Below the pieces are notes generated by a model, which did not search any database, was not told where the DNA came from, and worked only from the letters and a program-made list of their open reading frames with translations. From Adiantum capillus-veneris (taxonomy: Eukaryota; Streptophyta; Polypodiopsida; Polypodiales; Pteridaceae), in the NCBI GenBank assembly GCA_014529385.2, contig CM043968.1, positions 126,733,018 to 126,797,017 on the forward strand: a stretch of 64,000 bases of DNA. The letters are read 5' to 3'. Each line of letters begins with the position of its first letter. The first letter of the stretch is position 1. A program made the translations under genes and the position numbers. This document shows positions 31,267 to 41,860 of this stretch, in pieces.

Positions 31267-32865
31267 ATGGCGGAGGAAGGGAAGCTCAAGATTGAGAAGT
31301 TCAACGGCAAAAACTACCAACATTGGAAGATGCAGATTGAAGACTATCTCTACCAGAAGGACCTCTATTTGCCACTAGGCGGTCTTGCGAAGAAGCCCGC
31401 AACAATGGCAGATGAAGCATGGATTGTCCTTGATCAAAAGGCACTGGGAACAATCCGGTTAAGCTTGGCGTCAACGGTGGCCTTCAATGTTTCAGAGATG
31501 AAGACCACGGAGGACTTGATGAAGTCACTTGACGACTTCTACGAGAAACCATCAGCATCCAATAAGGTATTTCTTATGAAGCGCTTGTTCAATCTAAAGA
31601 TGGCAGAGAATGGTTCAATTGCAGAACACCTAAATGACTTTAACACAAACATAAGTCAACTTCGATCAGTGAAAATCAATTTCGATGACGAAGTGCGAGC
31701 TCTCCTTATACTATCATCTCTACCGGATAGTTGGGACAGCCTTGTGATGGCTATAAGTAATTCTATCTGTGGCACAAATACTCTTAAGTTTGATGATGTT
31801 GTGGATGTTCTCCTAAGCAAGGAAATGCGAAGGAGAAGCATAGGAGAATCATCAAGTGCTGCACTATCAGTGGAAAAAAGAGGAAGGCTTAAGGAGAGGT
31901 TCAAAAACCAAAAGGGTCGTGATCGCTCAAGGCGGAGCATGTCACACACAAAGTCAGTTCTTGAATGTTGGAACTGCGGCAAGAAGGGCCACGTCAAGAA
32001 GGATTGCTGGTCCAAGAAGAAGAAGGAGACAGAGTCTCAAAACAACAAGCGAACATCGGAGGCCAATGTGGCAAGTAAAGTAGAGCAAGATGCTCTAATT
32101 CTCTCATTAGACAATGTGTCTAATTCCTGGATAGTAGATTCCGGGGCTTCATTCCATGCGACACCACACAAGCAACATTTCCAAGACTACACCAAAGGTA
32201 ATTTTGGGTATGTATACTTGGGAGATGATGAAGCTTGTGAGATTGTTGGCAAAGGTACAGTTTCTGTCAAAACTGCTAACGAAAATGAATGGAAGCTTAA
32301 AGATGTTAGGCATGTTCCTTCTCTTCGCAAAAATTTGATCTCTACAGGACAATTGGACGATGAAGGTCACAACATTGCATTCGGAAACAAACGGTGGAAG
32401 ATCTCAAAGGGATCTTTGGTGGTTGCCAAGGGTGAAAAAGTCGGTACACTTTACTTGTGTACTGTTAGCACGCAACCTTCAGCTTGTGCAGCAAGTACAG
32501 AAGTTGACAGTGCGGTGTGGCACTACCGACTTGGGCATATGAGTGCCAAAGGAATGCAAATCCTTCAAACAAAGAAGCTTCTACCAGGTTTGAAAGAAGT
32601 GGACTTAGAGTTATGTGAAGATTGTGTTTATGGTAAACAAAAGAGGGTAAAATTTCAAAAATCAGGAAATGAAAGAAAAAATAAAAAACTTGAGTTGGTT
32701 CATTCTGATGTTTGGGGTCCTGCAAGTACACCATCACTTGGTGGCTCATTGTACTATGTAACATTCATAGACGATGCGACTAGAAAAACATGGGTTTATG
32801 TCATGAAGAATAAATCCGATGTATTTTCCATATTTCAAAGGTGGAAAGCCTTTGTGGAGAATTAA
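31267..32865 (+). CDS. Copia element 2: gag, protease and start of integrase
   Basis: 532 codons from the ATG at 31,267 (the frame is open three codons further upstream). It begins with a copia gag (KFNGKNYQHWKMQIEDYL, then the UBN2-like helical region), followed by a zinc knuckle CWNCGKKGHVKKDC at residues 234-247 and the protease motif WIVDSGASFHATP (Asp291). Next come the pre-integrase zinc-binding region (WHYRLGHMSAKGM, CEDCVYGKQ) and the integrase core start HSDVWGP and TFIDDATRKTWVY. It stops at a TAA at 32,863, inside the core and before the second catalytic Asp, which is found just downstream (LRSDNGGEY). Gag and protease look intact; integrase is truncated. Confidence 0.93.
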   Translation: MAEEGKLKIEKFNGKNYQHWKMQIEDYLYQKDLYLPLGGLAKKPATMADEAWIVLDQKALGTIRLSLASTVAFNVSEMKTTEDLMKSLDDFYEKPSASNKVFLMKRLFNLKMAENGSIAEHLNDFNTNISQLRSVKINFDDEVRALLILSSLPDSWDSLVMAISNSICGTNTLKFDDVVDVLLSKEMRRRSIGESSSAALSVEKRGRLKERFKNQKGRDRSRRSMSHTKSVLECWNCGKKGHVKKDCWSKKKKETESQNNKRTSEANVASKVEQDALILSLDNVSNSWIVDSGASFHATPHKQHFQDYTKGNFGYVYLGDDEACEIVGKGTVSVKTANENEWKLKDVRHVPSLRKNLISTGQLDDEGHNIAFGNKRWKISKGSLVVAKGEKVGTLYLCTVSTQPSACAASTEVDSAVWHYRLGHMSAKGMQILQTKKLLPGLKEVDLELCEDCVYGKQKRVKFQKSGNERKNKKLELVHSDVWGPASTPSLGGSLYYVTFIDDATRKTWVYVMKNKSDVFSIFQRWKAFVEN

Positions 32866-33688
32866 ACAGGTACCAAGGTTAAATGCCTCAGATCCGACAA
32901 TGGAGGCGAATATTGCAGCCAAGCTTTTGTGCTAGCAATGGCATTCGGAGGCAAAGGACAACCCCAAGGACACCTCAACAAAATGGGATTTCAGAAAGGA
33001 TGAACAGGACAATCATGGAACGAGCACGAAGCATGTGGCTACATGCAGGCCTACCGCTTGAGCTTTGGGCGGAAGCTGTAAGTACGTCTGTGTACTTAAT
33101 CAATCGGTCACCCTCAAAGGCATTGGATGGGGGAGTTCCAGAAGAGGCATGGACAGGTAAACCGGTGAATTATGCATTTCTCAAAGTGTTTGGGTGTGAG
33201 GCTTTCATGCACATAGATAGAAGCCTAAGATCAAAGTTAGATGCAAAGTCCAAAAAGTGTTTCGTCATTGGCTATGGAGAAGGAGACTTTGGGTATCGCC
33301 TATGGAATCCTGAAGATGGTAAAATCTTAAGGAGTAGGGATGTAATTTTTAACGAACAAAATATGTACAAAGATTACTTGGAAAGAAAACAAACAAAAGA
33401 AACAGATGATGAGTAAATGGAGCTTGAGGATGGTCAAGACTCAAGGACTGCAAACGGTGACAATGTGCAACAACGTCAACCAAATGAGGAGCCTCAACCT
33501 ATTCCTCGAAGATCTACAAGAGCAAGTAGACCTCCAGAAAGGTTTGTTCCTTCCTTGAACCATCTCTTGATCTTAGATTCTGGAGAGCCGGAATCATATG
33601 AAGAAGCTATGCAACATGAATCCAAAGAAGAATGGACGAAGAGCATGCAAGTGGAGATGGAATCACTACATCGCAACCAAACATGGTA
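32866..33688 (+). pseudogene. Copia element 2: rest of integrase, broken
   Basis: Downstream of the stop the frame continues with LRSDNGGEY (second catalytic Asp), then shifts near 32,940-32,965. The other frame reads TPQQNGISERMNRTIMERA with the catalytic Glu, then FGCEAFMHID, FVIGYGEGDFGYRLWNP and SRDVIFNE, the typical copia integrase tail, ending at a TGA at 33,414. A further frame (33,417-33,688) holds the linker (RRSTRASRPPERF, then ESYEEAMQHESKEEW) and ends at a TAG. Confidence 0.88.
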
Positions 33689-34765
33689 GTTGGTTGAGTT
33701 GCCTAAAGGTAAGCGGGCACTTCAAAACAAATGGGTGTACAAGCTAAAGGAAGAAGAAGGTGGGAAGAAAAGGTACAAGTCTAGGTTTGTGGTAAAAGGT
33801 TTTTATTAAAAGAAAGGTATTGACTTCAATGAAATATTTTCTCGTGTTGTAAAAATGAACTCAATTAGGCTTGTCTTAAGCCTTGTGGCTGCTCATGATC
33901 TAAATCTCGAGCAAATGGATGTAAATACGGCATTCCCTCACGGTGACTTAGAGGAGGAAATCTACATGCTTCAACCAAAGGGGTATGAAGTAAAAGGTAA
34001 GGAGAAAATGGTTTGCAGATTAAAGAAGAGCTTGTATGGTTTAAAGCAAGCATCAAGACAATGGTACTTGAAGTTTGATTGATGGATGTTGGATCATGGA
34101 TTCACAAGATGCAACTCGGATCACTGCGTCTACACGGAGAATTTGGGAGATGGGAAATTCATCATCCTAATGTTGTATGCTGATGACATGTTGATTGAAA
34201 GTGCTAACATGCAGGACCTAAAAGAGGAGCTGTCCAAATCTTTTTCAATGAAATATTAGGTGCTGCAAAGAGGATACTTGGTATGAAAATATCAAGGGAC
34301 AGGACGAAGAAGACAATAAAGCTATCTCAAGAAGATTACATCAAGAAGGTACTAGAAAGGTTTGCAATGAAAAATGCAAAACCAGTTTCTACACCTTTGG
34401 CTGGTCATTTTAAACTAACGAAGGATATGTGTCCAAAGACACAAGAGGAGATAGCCTATATGTCTAAAGTTCCATATGCTGCAGCGGTAGGTTCTCTAAT
34501 GTATGCTATGGTCTGGACAAGGCCAGACATTGCACATGCAGTGGGAGTTGTGAGTAGGTTCATGGACAACCGAGGTAAAGAGCATTGGCAAGCTGTGAAG
34601 TGGATACTTAGGTATCTAAAAGGGACAACAACAAATGCTTTGTATTTTGGAGGAACTGATATTTTTCTAGAAGGATATGCTGATGCAGATATGGCAGGTG
34701 ACAAAGATACTCGAAGGAGCACTACTGGATATGTGTTCACGGTTGGAGGCACAGTAGTAAGCTAG
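33689..34765 (+). pseudogene. Copia element 2: reverse transcriptase, broken
   Basis: Shows NKWVYKLKEE, the Asp-containing LEQMDVNTAFPHGDLEEE, KKSLYGLKQASRQWY, and the catalytic YADDMLI near 34,178. A shift near 34,254-34,262 is followed by LGMKISRDR, VPYAAAVGSLMYAM, RPDIAHAVGVVSRFM and YADADMAGDKDTRRSTTGY, the start of RNase H. In-frame stops occur near 33,688, 33,807, 34,079, 34,258 and 34,762. Confidence 0.9.
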
Positions 34766-35128
34766 GCTTCAAAGCTGCAGAAAGTGGTTTCACTTTCTAC
34801 CATGGAAGCAGAGTATGTAGCAATGACGGAGGCAAGCAAATAAATTCTGTGGCTTCACAGATTCTTAGAAGAGCTTGGATTCAAACAAGACAATTGTGTC
34901 TTGTACAGTGATAGCCAAAGCGCTATCCATCTTGCGAAGAACTCAGCCTTTCATTCAAGGACAAAGCACATTGAGGTGAGATATCACTTCATACGCACTC
35001 TTTTGGAAGAGGGACAACTAAATCTAGGAAAGGTGCATACAAGTGAAAATCTTGCAGACATGTTTACAAAGGTGGTCAACAAGGAGAAGTTGAGATTTTT
35101 CTCATCTTCAATCGGCATTCAAGGATAA
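34766..35128 (+). pseudogene. Copia element 2: RNase H end
   Basis: Continues from the previous piece with SLSTMEAEYVAMTEASK (catalytic Glu) and YSDSQSAIHLAKNSAFH (catalytic Asp), then RTKHIEVRYHFIRT and NLADMFTKVVNKEKL, the standard copia terminus. It ends at a natural stop about 60 bases before the 3' LTR. One more in-frame stop lies near 34,841. Confidence 0.9.
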
Positions 35129-35188
35129 GAAGCCAGAATGGAAAGCAGTCACAGGTTTGGTTTGGAGATCAGTCTCCAAGTGGGAGAT

Positions 35189-36006
35189 TGTTAAGTATGG
35201 AGCCTGATTTACCCTTGCAATTTTCTGTGGTAAAAGCGCACATTTGTAAGGCCCCCATTATGAGGAGAAGCCATCGTGCGTGAAGGAAAATCACTCACCG
35301 GAAACCAAAATTTTCACGGACAAGAATCAGGGGCAAATTTAAAGGCCTCGGGGGCGGAGGCCCCCGAGGCTTTTTTTCGCCGGAATATTATGGCCGGACG
35401 GCGGCCGAAAAGTGGTTAGAAAACAACTGTTCGGTTGGCCGGTGGCCGGTAGTCAATGGCGGATGGCCGGTGGCCGGTAGTCAATGGCCGATGGCCGATG
35501 GTCGGAAGTCAATGGCCGGTGGCCGGTGGTCGAAAGTCAATGGCCGGTGGCTGGTGGCCGAATTCAAAAGCGGACTTGTCTTCTCAAGGGCGGCCACACA
35601 TGGGCGGATTGGAGGGTCCGAATTGGACTTATTCGCACAAGGACGGCTACACATGGCTGTCTCTCATAAGAGAGGGCAGCCCTTTTGGCCTATAAAAGGA
35701 GGCCATTTCTACACACATTTCATAGTGTGAAGTTGATGCAACAAGGTGAGTGTGAGGTGGTGAGAGTGAAGCAAGGCGGGAGCTCCATTAAGGGTATAAT
35801 CCCTTTGTAAACTACTTCTTGTTTTGAAGTACTAAAGCCATTGAGTGGCTGCTTTCCCGTGGACGTAGCCCACATTGGGTGAACCACGTATATCGTGTGT
35901 ACACTCTCTCTCTCTCTCTACTCTATAATCTCGTGTATATAAATCTGTCTCTCTCCATTAAGTAATCTACTCAATTATCTATTTAGCTACGTCTTATTTC
36001 CTAACA
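35189..36006 (+). repeat. 3' LTR of copia element 2
   Basis: 818 bp, same ends and internal order as the 5' LTR; it differs by point changes and in the GGCCGG minisatellite and (CT)n lengths. Confidence 0.95.
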
Positions 36007-36011
36007 CAATC

Positions 36012-36635
36012 TTCTTATGACAAATAAGAGAAAATCTAACCGTGGCCTCGATCAATGGGACTGATGAAGTATACAAGGCACTAGAAAAGAAGAACAAGGA
36101 GCTTGAGTTAGAGTGAAAGCTGGAGCAATCATAGCGCAGGGACCTTGCTTTGATGCGGGTTCAGAGAGAAGAAGAGCTCCTGAAAGAAATAGCAGAGCTC
36201 AAGAGAGTTAACCAAATCCTCAGAGATGGAAAGCCAGAAATGCAGGATGAGGCAGACACTTCAGAGCCAGCGCAGATAGATATACCCTCGGTCTCATTTG
36301 CTGAGTTGGAGACACAGTCCACAACAAAGCCAAGTGGTGAAGAGGATTTTCAGATTAACATCAGAGATACATACACAATGCCTATGGTCCAACTTTCAAA
36401 AGCTAAATAAGACGCACTGAAAGAGAAGATCACCCAAGAGGTGGATGAGCAGTGGAAAGCCACAATGGATTGGGAGTTGAGAGTTCTACACTCTGTCAAC
36501 GTCACTCAACTCACTCCCCAATTAGATCAATGCACAATGGTTTCAAAAATCCCTGCCATACCCTCTCATAAAAGTGGAGCTACTACAGGTAAAGGAGAGG
36601 CTCGACAACGAAATGCAAGAAGATGGCGCAGATAA
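36012..36635 (+). pseudogene. Second element resumes: coiled-coil and linker ORFs
   Basis: Readable text with scattered stops: VYKALEKKNKELELE, then 36,150-36,410 (REEELLKEIAELKRVNQIL, heptad-like, then acidic text) and 36,441-36,635. It continues the charged, helix-forming style of the sequence before the copia insertion, which supports one formerly continuous protein. No catalytic motif. Confidence 0.45.
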
Positions 36636-37308
36636 AGACCACCCAAAGTGGAGGTTAAGCTGGTTGAACAAGAATCTGAGATATCTGATTCTGTTCACAA
36701 GAGCACATGCAGCCCTGCAAAGAGATCCCACATTTTGTCCTGTACCCAGAGTAAGGACATGGCAAGAGCACGAGGCACTGACAAAGAAGAGGCCAGCCTG
36801 GCTAAACTACCCAAGACTGCCAGCTCCAAAGAAAGGACAAGCAACAGAGGAATACATGGTGAAAACCCTAATGGACGCCATGTCTTTCTTCAAGAGTCTA
36901 TCGGATCTCTCCTGCGCCATGTTATATAAAATATGCCGAATGCTACTCAGTTGCATTGAAGTATTTCATGAGCCACAGAAAGCAGGCACCCCGTGGATGT
37001 CAATCCTTGAGCGAAATAAGGGGTTATGCTATGATCTAAGTAGTCAGCCTTCCGAAGAAGTACTCTATGGCTTCTACACCTGGTGTATGTTCTTGCCATC
37101 GAATAATATGTTGGCATTTGAGGAAGCTTCTACACTAGATTCTTCACTTCGCGAACAAGGATCTTTGTGCCAATTTGATCAACAACCTCACATCCAGATT
37201 TGTAGGCTACTCAGCGGTGGAGCTAAAGAACAGAGTGACCATGCAATTTCTACAAGTGCCAGACAAAGAAAGAAAAATAAGATACCAAAAGGCCCTGGAT
37301 GCACTTAA
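36574..37308 (+). CDS. 244-codon ORF of the second element, carboxyl-terminal
   Basis: The longest intact frame of this element. It has a charged start, then WRLSWLNKNLRYLILF and a Pro-rich linker (LNYPRLPAPKKGQ). A helical region rich in Leu, Phe, Cys and Met follows (AMSFFKSLSDLSCAMLYKI), and it ends with basic text. I do not recognise a family. It terminates about 75 bases before the polypurine tract, as the last ORF of an LTR element would. Overlapping frames at 36,441-36,929 suggest frameshifts in this part. Confidence 0.45.
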   Translation: MELLQVKERLDNEMQEDGADKDHPKWRLSWLNKNLRYLILFTRAHAALQRDPTFCPVPRVRTWQEHEALTKKRPAWLNYPRLPAPKKGQATEEYMVKTLMDAMSFFKSLSDLSCAMLYKICRMLLSCIEVFHEPQKAGTPWMSILERNKGLCYDLSSQPSEEVLYGFYTWCMFLPSNNMLAFEEASTLDSSLREQGSLCQFDQQPHIQICRLLSGGAKEQSDHAISTSARQRKKNKIPKGPGCT

Positions 37309-37380
37309 ATACCGCCTCACCAACCGTCAACCTGAAGACTATTTCAGCCTATAAAGCTATGTCAAGGGACGACATAGGCG

Positions 37381-37392
37381 AGGAGGGGGGGA
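37381..37392 (+). other. Polypurine tract of the second element
   Basis: AGGAGGGGGGAA stands immediately before TGTTAGCAGC, the same arrangement as at 23,231-23,245 in the large element. Confidence 0.75.
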
Positions 37393-37512
37393 ATGTTAGC
37401 AGCAACCTAACATGGATACCATCGAGTGTGGCTTTTCCCCCCTTGCGAGTTTTGTCTGACATTGCCTTCAAGTCAGCAACAAAAAGGCAAAGTTTTGACA
37501 CTTTTTTCAGTT

Positions 37513-37514
<2 letters not shown>
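37393..37514 (+). repeat. Probable 3' LTR start, truncated
   Basis: Begins TGTTAGCAGC with an inverted tip (TGTTAG / CTAACA). Recognisable LTR-like sequence runs only about 120 bases before a GA microsatellite and then LINE sequence, so the LTR is probably cut or invaded. Confidence 0.5.

Positions 37515-37568
<54 letters not shown>
37515..37568 (+). repeat. (GA)27 microsatellite
   Basis: Perfect GA repeat, followed by TG-rich text and another short GA run at about 37,640-37,652. Confidence 0.95.
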
Positions 37569-37571
<3 letters not shown>

Positions 37572-37716
37572 AGAGAGTTTTGAGGGTGAGTGTGTGTACA
37601 TGTATGTGTTTGTGAATGTGTATGTGTGTATGGAAAGAGCGAGAGAGAGAGATAAATAGATAGTTCTATTATCGTCCTTGGAGGTCAAATATGACCTATG
37701 GGACCAAATGAACATG

Positions 37717-38755
37717 TCATGTGGTGTGAGTGGAGGTCATAAGTGACTCTCGATGCCCAAAAATGGTTGAGATGAGCATCACAATAAAGATTGTACATCG
37801 TGGTTGGGAGAGGAAGGTATGTAGGGAGAGCTCATGGCTGAATATATGGGGAAAAGAGGACCTAATGTGGTCAAAAGCTGAGCACTCAAGTAGTGTGTGG
37901 TACTCACTCTCTCGCACTTGATGAGGGCATAAGGTGCAAAGTCGATGAGACTCCTCGACAGTGCCCCAACGTCCTGTCTCACATCGTAGAGTATGGGAGC
38001 TAAGACGAATGGAGGGAATGGTACGGATCACACTGAACGGGATGGGCACAAGAATGTAGGGATAGGTTTGGTTACCTCGTTTGGAGAAGAAGAGAGATTT
38101 GTAGTTTGGGGCAATGTGTGTGGTGTAATGGCTGAAGCGAGAACCTCATGATTTCTCCCAAGCCGTGATACATTGGTGTTGTATGAAGGCCTCATTGACC
38201 TGGGAGTCGATCGACGCGTCCTTGACCAAGTGACATGCATCCAATCTTCCAAACCATTTCTTGAAGTCAAGCATCCACCCCGAACTTAGTATTTTGCTCT
38301 TGCATGTCTTTTCGACCTTGTGGCTTGCTTCATATGCGATTCTAGGAAGTCGATACAAAGGACTACGTTGTGTCTTAAGCATGTACTCCACAACCCTTTG
38401 CATGCCCAATACCTCAATGGGAAGCGATCTGGACTCAAGAAGTAAGAGCATGTAGGGTGTTTGCCTCTTGACTTGGAGAAAGTGCGTGAGAAAACGCTTT
38501 TGGACATTCTCAAACTCTTTCTAAGTAGACTTCCCAATGCTACCACCACACACCTCCACTCCATAAAGAAGCACCGGTGTTACCAATGTGTCAAAGAGGT
38601 ACTTTTTGAGAGACCAACACTTGATCTCTCTAGCATTGCACCTGTTCTCAAATGCATAATAAGCCCTCTTTCCGGCTTCGAAGGGATGCATTGCGCATCC
38701 ATTCCATTTATGATTGGATGGAACCTCAATGACAAGGTACTTGAAGCTATCTACC
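37717..38755 (-). pseudogene. LINE fragment: 3' end of reverse-transcriptase ORF
   Basis: A single minus-strand frame runs about 345 codons with stops at 38,521-38,523 and near 38,137. It reads SFKYLVIEVPSNHKWNG, then KRAYYAFENRC, FDTLVTPVLLYGVEV and LPIEVLGMQRVVEYML. Near the end is HRLCTLCPHQVRESEYHTLL followed by ECSAFDHIR, the cysteine/histidine-containing block near the end of plant non-LTR reverse transcriptases. The catalytic YxDD part is absent: the copy is 5'-truncated exactly at the GA repeat at 38,766. Typical of a dead-on-arrival LINE insertion. Confidence 0.85.
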
Positions 38756-38763
38756 ACAGAACG

Positions 38764-39052
<289 letters not shown>

Positions 39053-39259
39053 TCGTTTTGTGCTTGCGCTTGTCATTTGGTGCCCCCACTAAGAAGGGCT
39101 TCTCAAAATCCTTTAGTTTACAACACTCGTGCAACCAAAGTTGGTCCAAGATGGAAAGTGGTCTATGCTAAGCAAGGCTTGCAGACAGGTGCAATGCAGA
39201 AGGCTAGGGCAGGTACCAAGGTCCTGGGTAGACTGGTGGCAGTGGGAATGTATGTTTAA

Positions 39260-40578
39260 CACTAGGTTGGTAATGGGACACTTTTATGTCATGTGAAGTG
39301 ACCATTTTCCTTGAATTATGTCAAGAGTTTCAAAATAGATTTTAAGGTGCTATCTATCTAGAAATTTGTCTCATGAGCTGAAAAAACTCGACATTTTTTT
39401 GGAATATCAATTCCATCTTTAACATTGTCTTTGCACAACATTTTACAACCTAAACTATGTGAAAAAACGGGTCCTGTTTTTGGCTTTTTTCAACTTTTCG
39501 CAACTATACCACTCTAGAATTCATGTTTGTGAGGTCTATAATTCTAGATAACTATCTTTAGTAGTCCTCAACATGTCGTGATGCTTCTAGGGAGAATATA
39601 TATTAAAGTTGTAAGTTATGACCAAATTACAAAAATTGTCAAGTCCTGTTTTTTAGCCAATTTTAGCTCTTCTATGATTTTTTTGGTGGATTTCATGATA
39701 TCCAAATTCATTTTTGATTTTCTATGTCGCATATTGTAACATAAAGCTAACATTCCTTGAGTTTTAGGGCACCTAATATCCTATTTTGCATAGTACACAA
39801 CGATGGTTGATTTTTTCAATTATGGAAGAAAACGAAACATTCTAGTATATCAAGTATAGCTTTTTCAATATTCTTAGTTTCTTGTGACAACTACATGCAT
39901 TTTGTAGGTAGTAACCATATCTAGTCATAAGGATCAAATTTGGCTAGATATTGAATAGTTTCTATGGGATTCTACAACTCATAATGTTCAACCCAGTTTT
40001 TTCATGTCTGCTGTATTTAACACTTCATCTTTGTCCCCAAGATTCCCCTTGGTAAGAGATGTATTATTCTTTTGACATGCTCCATGGATCCTTATGAACA
40101 TAAAGGACAATAGGGAACTAAGAAAACATGCACATATTATTTGTATTTAGCGTGGCTATAGAAACTTTGATGATAGGTTTGCAGAATGGTAAAAATTCAA
40201 CTTTTTTGTACCTATTTATTTTGGCAAAACAAAAAATAGTGAGTGAGAAGCAATCATATGTTCTGATCACCAACCCATTGAAGTTAACTAGGGAATTTAT
40301 CTCAAGCCCTACAAAAATCCCTAATCTTATTTTTATGCAACAAAACGTAAGAAATGACTGTTTTGATGAAAATTCACTGGTCCATCAACTTTGGAGGCTT
40401 GGTGTGACCAAAAGATGAGAAATTTTACAAGTTTCTTTTTTTTTCCATGTTTAGTAGGCCTTGAACTATAACCTCATGAAAGGATTTTACAAAATGAGTG
40501 GATCTACTATGGTTTTGGAGGTTTTTTTCAAAACCCTGAAAGGACACTTTTATGTCCTGTTAGGTTACCAACCTAGTG
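39260..40578. mobile_element. 1,319-bp TIR element flanked by TTAA
   Basis: Terminal inverted repeats CACTAGGTTGGTAA / TTACCAACCTAGTG (14 bp, perfect) bound the element. TTAA occurs on both sides (39,256-39,259 and 40,579-40,582). All other array units have a single TTAA here, in GTATGTTTAAAG, giving exact empty sites. GGACACTTTTATGTC recurs as a direct repeat just inside both ends. No transposase is visible; the longest frame (40,128-40,418) has no motif. TTAA suggests a piggyBac-like target, while the CACTA tip suggests the CACTA superfamily, which usually makes 3-bp duplications. Confidence 0.88.
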
Positions 40579-41721
40579 TTAAAGCACATTTTTAGGCAAA
40601 AAAAGGCTCAAGCATAGTTCAGTTTACATGACAGATCAAGGTGCCCAAAATGTTGAGTTAGTGCTCTAGAATGTGGCGTTTGATGCGCTCTAGAAGCCGG
40701 TCCAAACGACTCGTTAAACGGAGCCCTAGCGTGTAAGATATTGAAGTTCAAAGTTAGAAGGTGTTGTAGATCCCCATCGAGCAGGGCAGCTGGGTGGACA
40801 GACAGCTTTGGCAAATGTCTATAGATACATGTGTGAGAGCTCAAATTATGGAGCATGCCTATCTTCTTGGATTGCTAATCGGAGCTACGGATTGCAAGAT
40901 ATGAACCGACAAAGTTTGGACGGGGGCCAGTTCTGGGGGTTTGGCCACATTGGACAATGTGTCTCTGGTGATCACTTGGAGGCCACCAAGGTTCTTTGTG
41001 ATAGTATGCATCATGTGGAGCTAGGAGGAATTGACAAAATCCCAATCCAAGCTCTGAGTGGTGATTTATTGCAAGTCAAAGGCGGGGAAATTTGTGGCAG
41101 CAGTGGACCGTCATATGTTTTTTGTTTGATTTGGGAGGCACCATTTAAGGCCAGCAAAATGGAGAAACGTAGAGTGAGCTGAAGTTTGAAACCCAAGTTT
41201 TTGGTGGAAAGTTACAGTAGGGCCATCGATTCACTGAGCAAACAAGGGTGAAGGGTTCAAATCATGCATGAGGTTTGGTTTTTGGAGGGTGATGGTGTTC
41301 TTTTGGGAACCCATCAGGGTGCAATTGCACAAGAAGGTGCCATGTGGCCCAACATTGGTCCCATATGAGAAGAAGGAGAGAAATTGGATGGGCTATATAG
41401 GCCACAAACGCCCTCACTTGGGGTATCAAAAAGAGAAAGGGTGAGCTCCCTTGACTTGGGCTATGGCGTGTGCACCTGGCGGCGCTTCCATCATTGTGCG
41501 CAAGCGCAGGGGTGGCGTGCTAGCAATTTTGGCCGACGTTGGCAGACCTGCAGGGTGGCGTACCCGCATGACGGGAAGGTCGGTGGCCGATTAATGACAT
41601 GGTGGCCGTTAAGAGTCCCTTCCCATGGCCCTTGGAGACCCATCTTTTGAAGGCAAGGGAGGAGAGCCCATTAGCGATAACGCTAATGCCTTCTCGGCAT
41701 GAAATAAGGGGCGTGCCCCAT

Positions 41722-41860
<139 letters not shown>

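Larger units (their letters stand above)
30379..36006 (+). mobile_element. Ty1/copia retrotransposon 2, full-length but degraded
   Basis: LTRs 30,379-31,193 (815 bp) and 35,189-36,006 (818 bp) start TGTTAA and end CTAACA. A perfect 5-bp duplication CAATC flanks the element (30,374-30,378 and 36,007-36,011). The primer site TGGTATCAGAGC follows the 5' LTR by two bases, and a short purine-rich stretch (AAGTGGGAGAT) precedes the 3' LTR. The polyprotein follows the copia order but is broken by several stops and frameshifts, so it is non-autonomous now. The LTRs differ at scattered positions (a few percent by eye), making it older than copia element 1. Confidence 0.95.
28213..37392 (+). mobile_element. 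Second LTR element with charged ORFs, split by copia element 2
   Basis: Protein-like frames run 28,213-30,378, stop at a copia insertion with 5-bp duplication, and resume at 36,012-37,308. They end at AGGAGGGGGGAA, a polypurine tract, followed by TGTTAGCAGC at 37,393, which begins with TG and forms a 6-bp inverted repeat with CTAACA, like an LTR start. No reverse transcriptase, protease or integrase motif is visible. A matching 5' LTR is not recognised in the window; it may be deleted, replaced or too diverged. Likely a non-autonomous element. The left limit given is only the first ORF. Confidence 0.55.
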
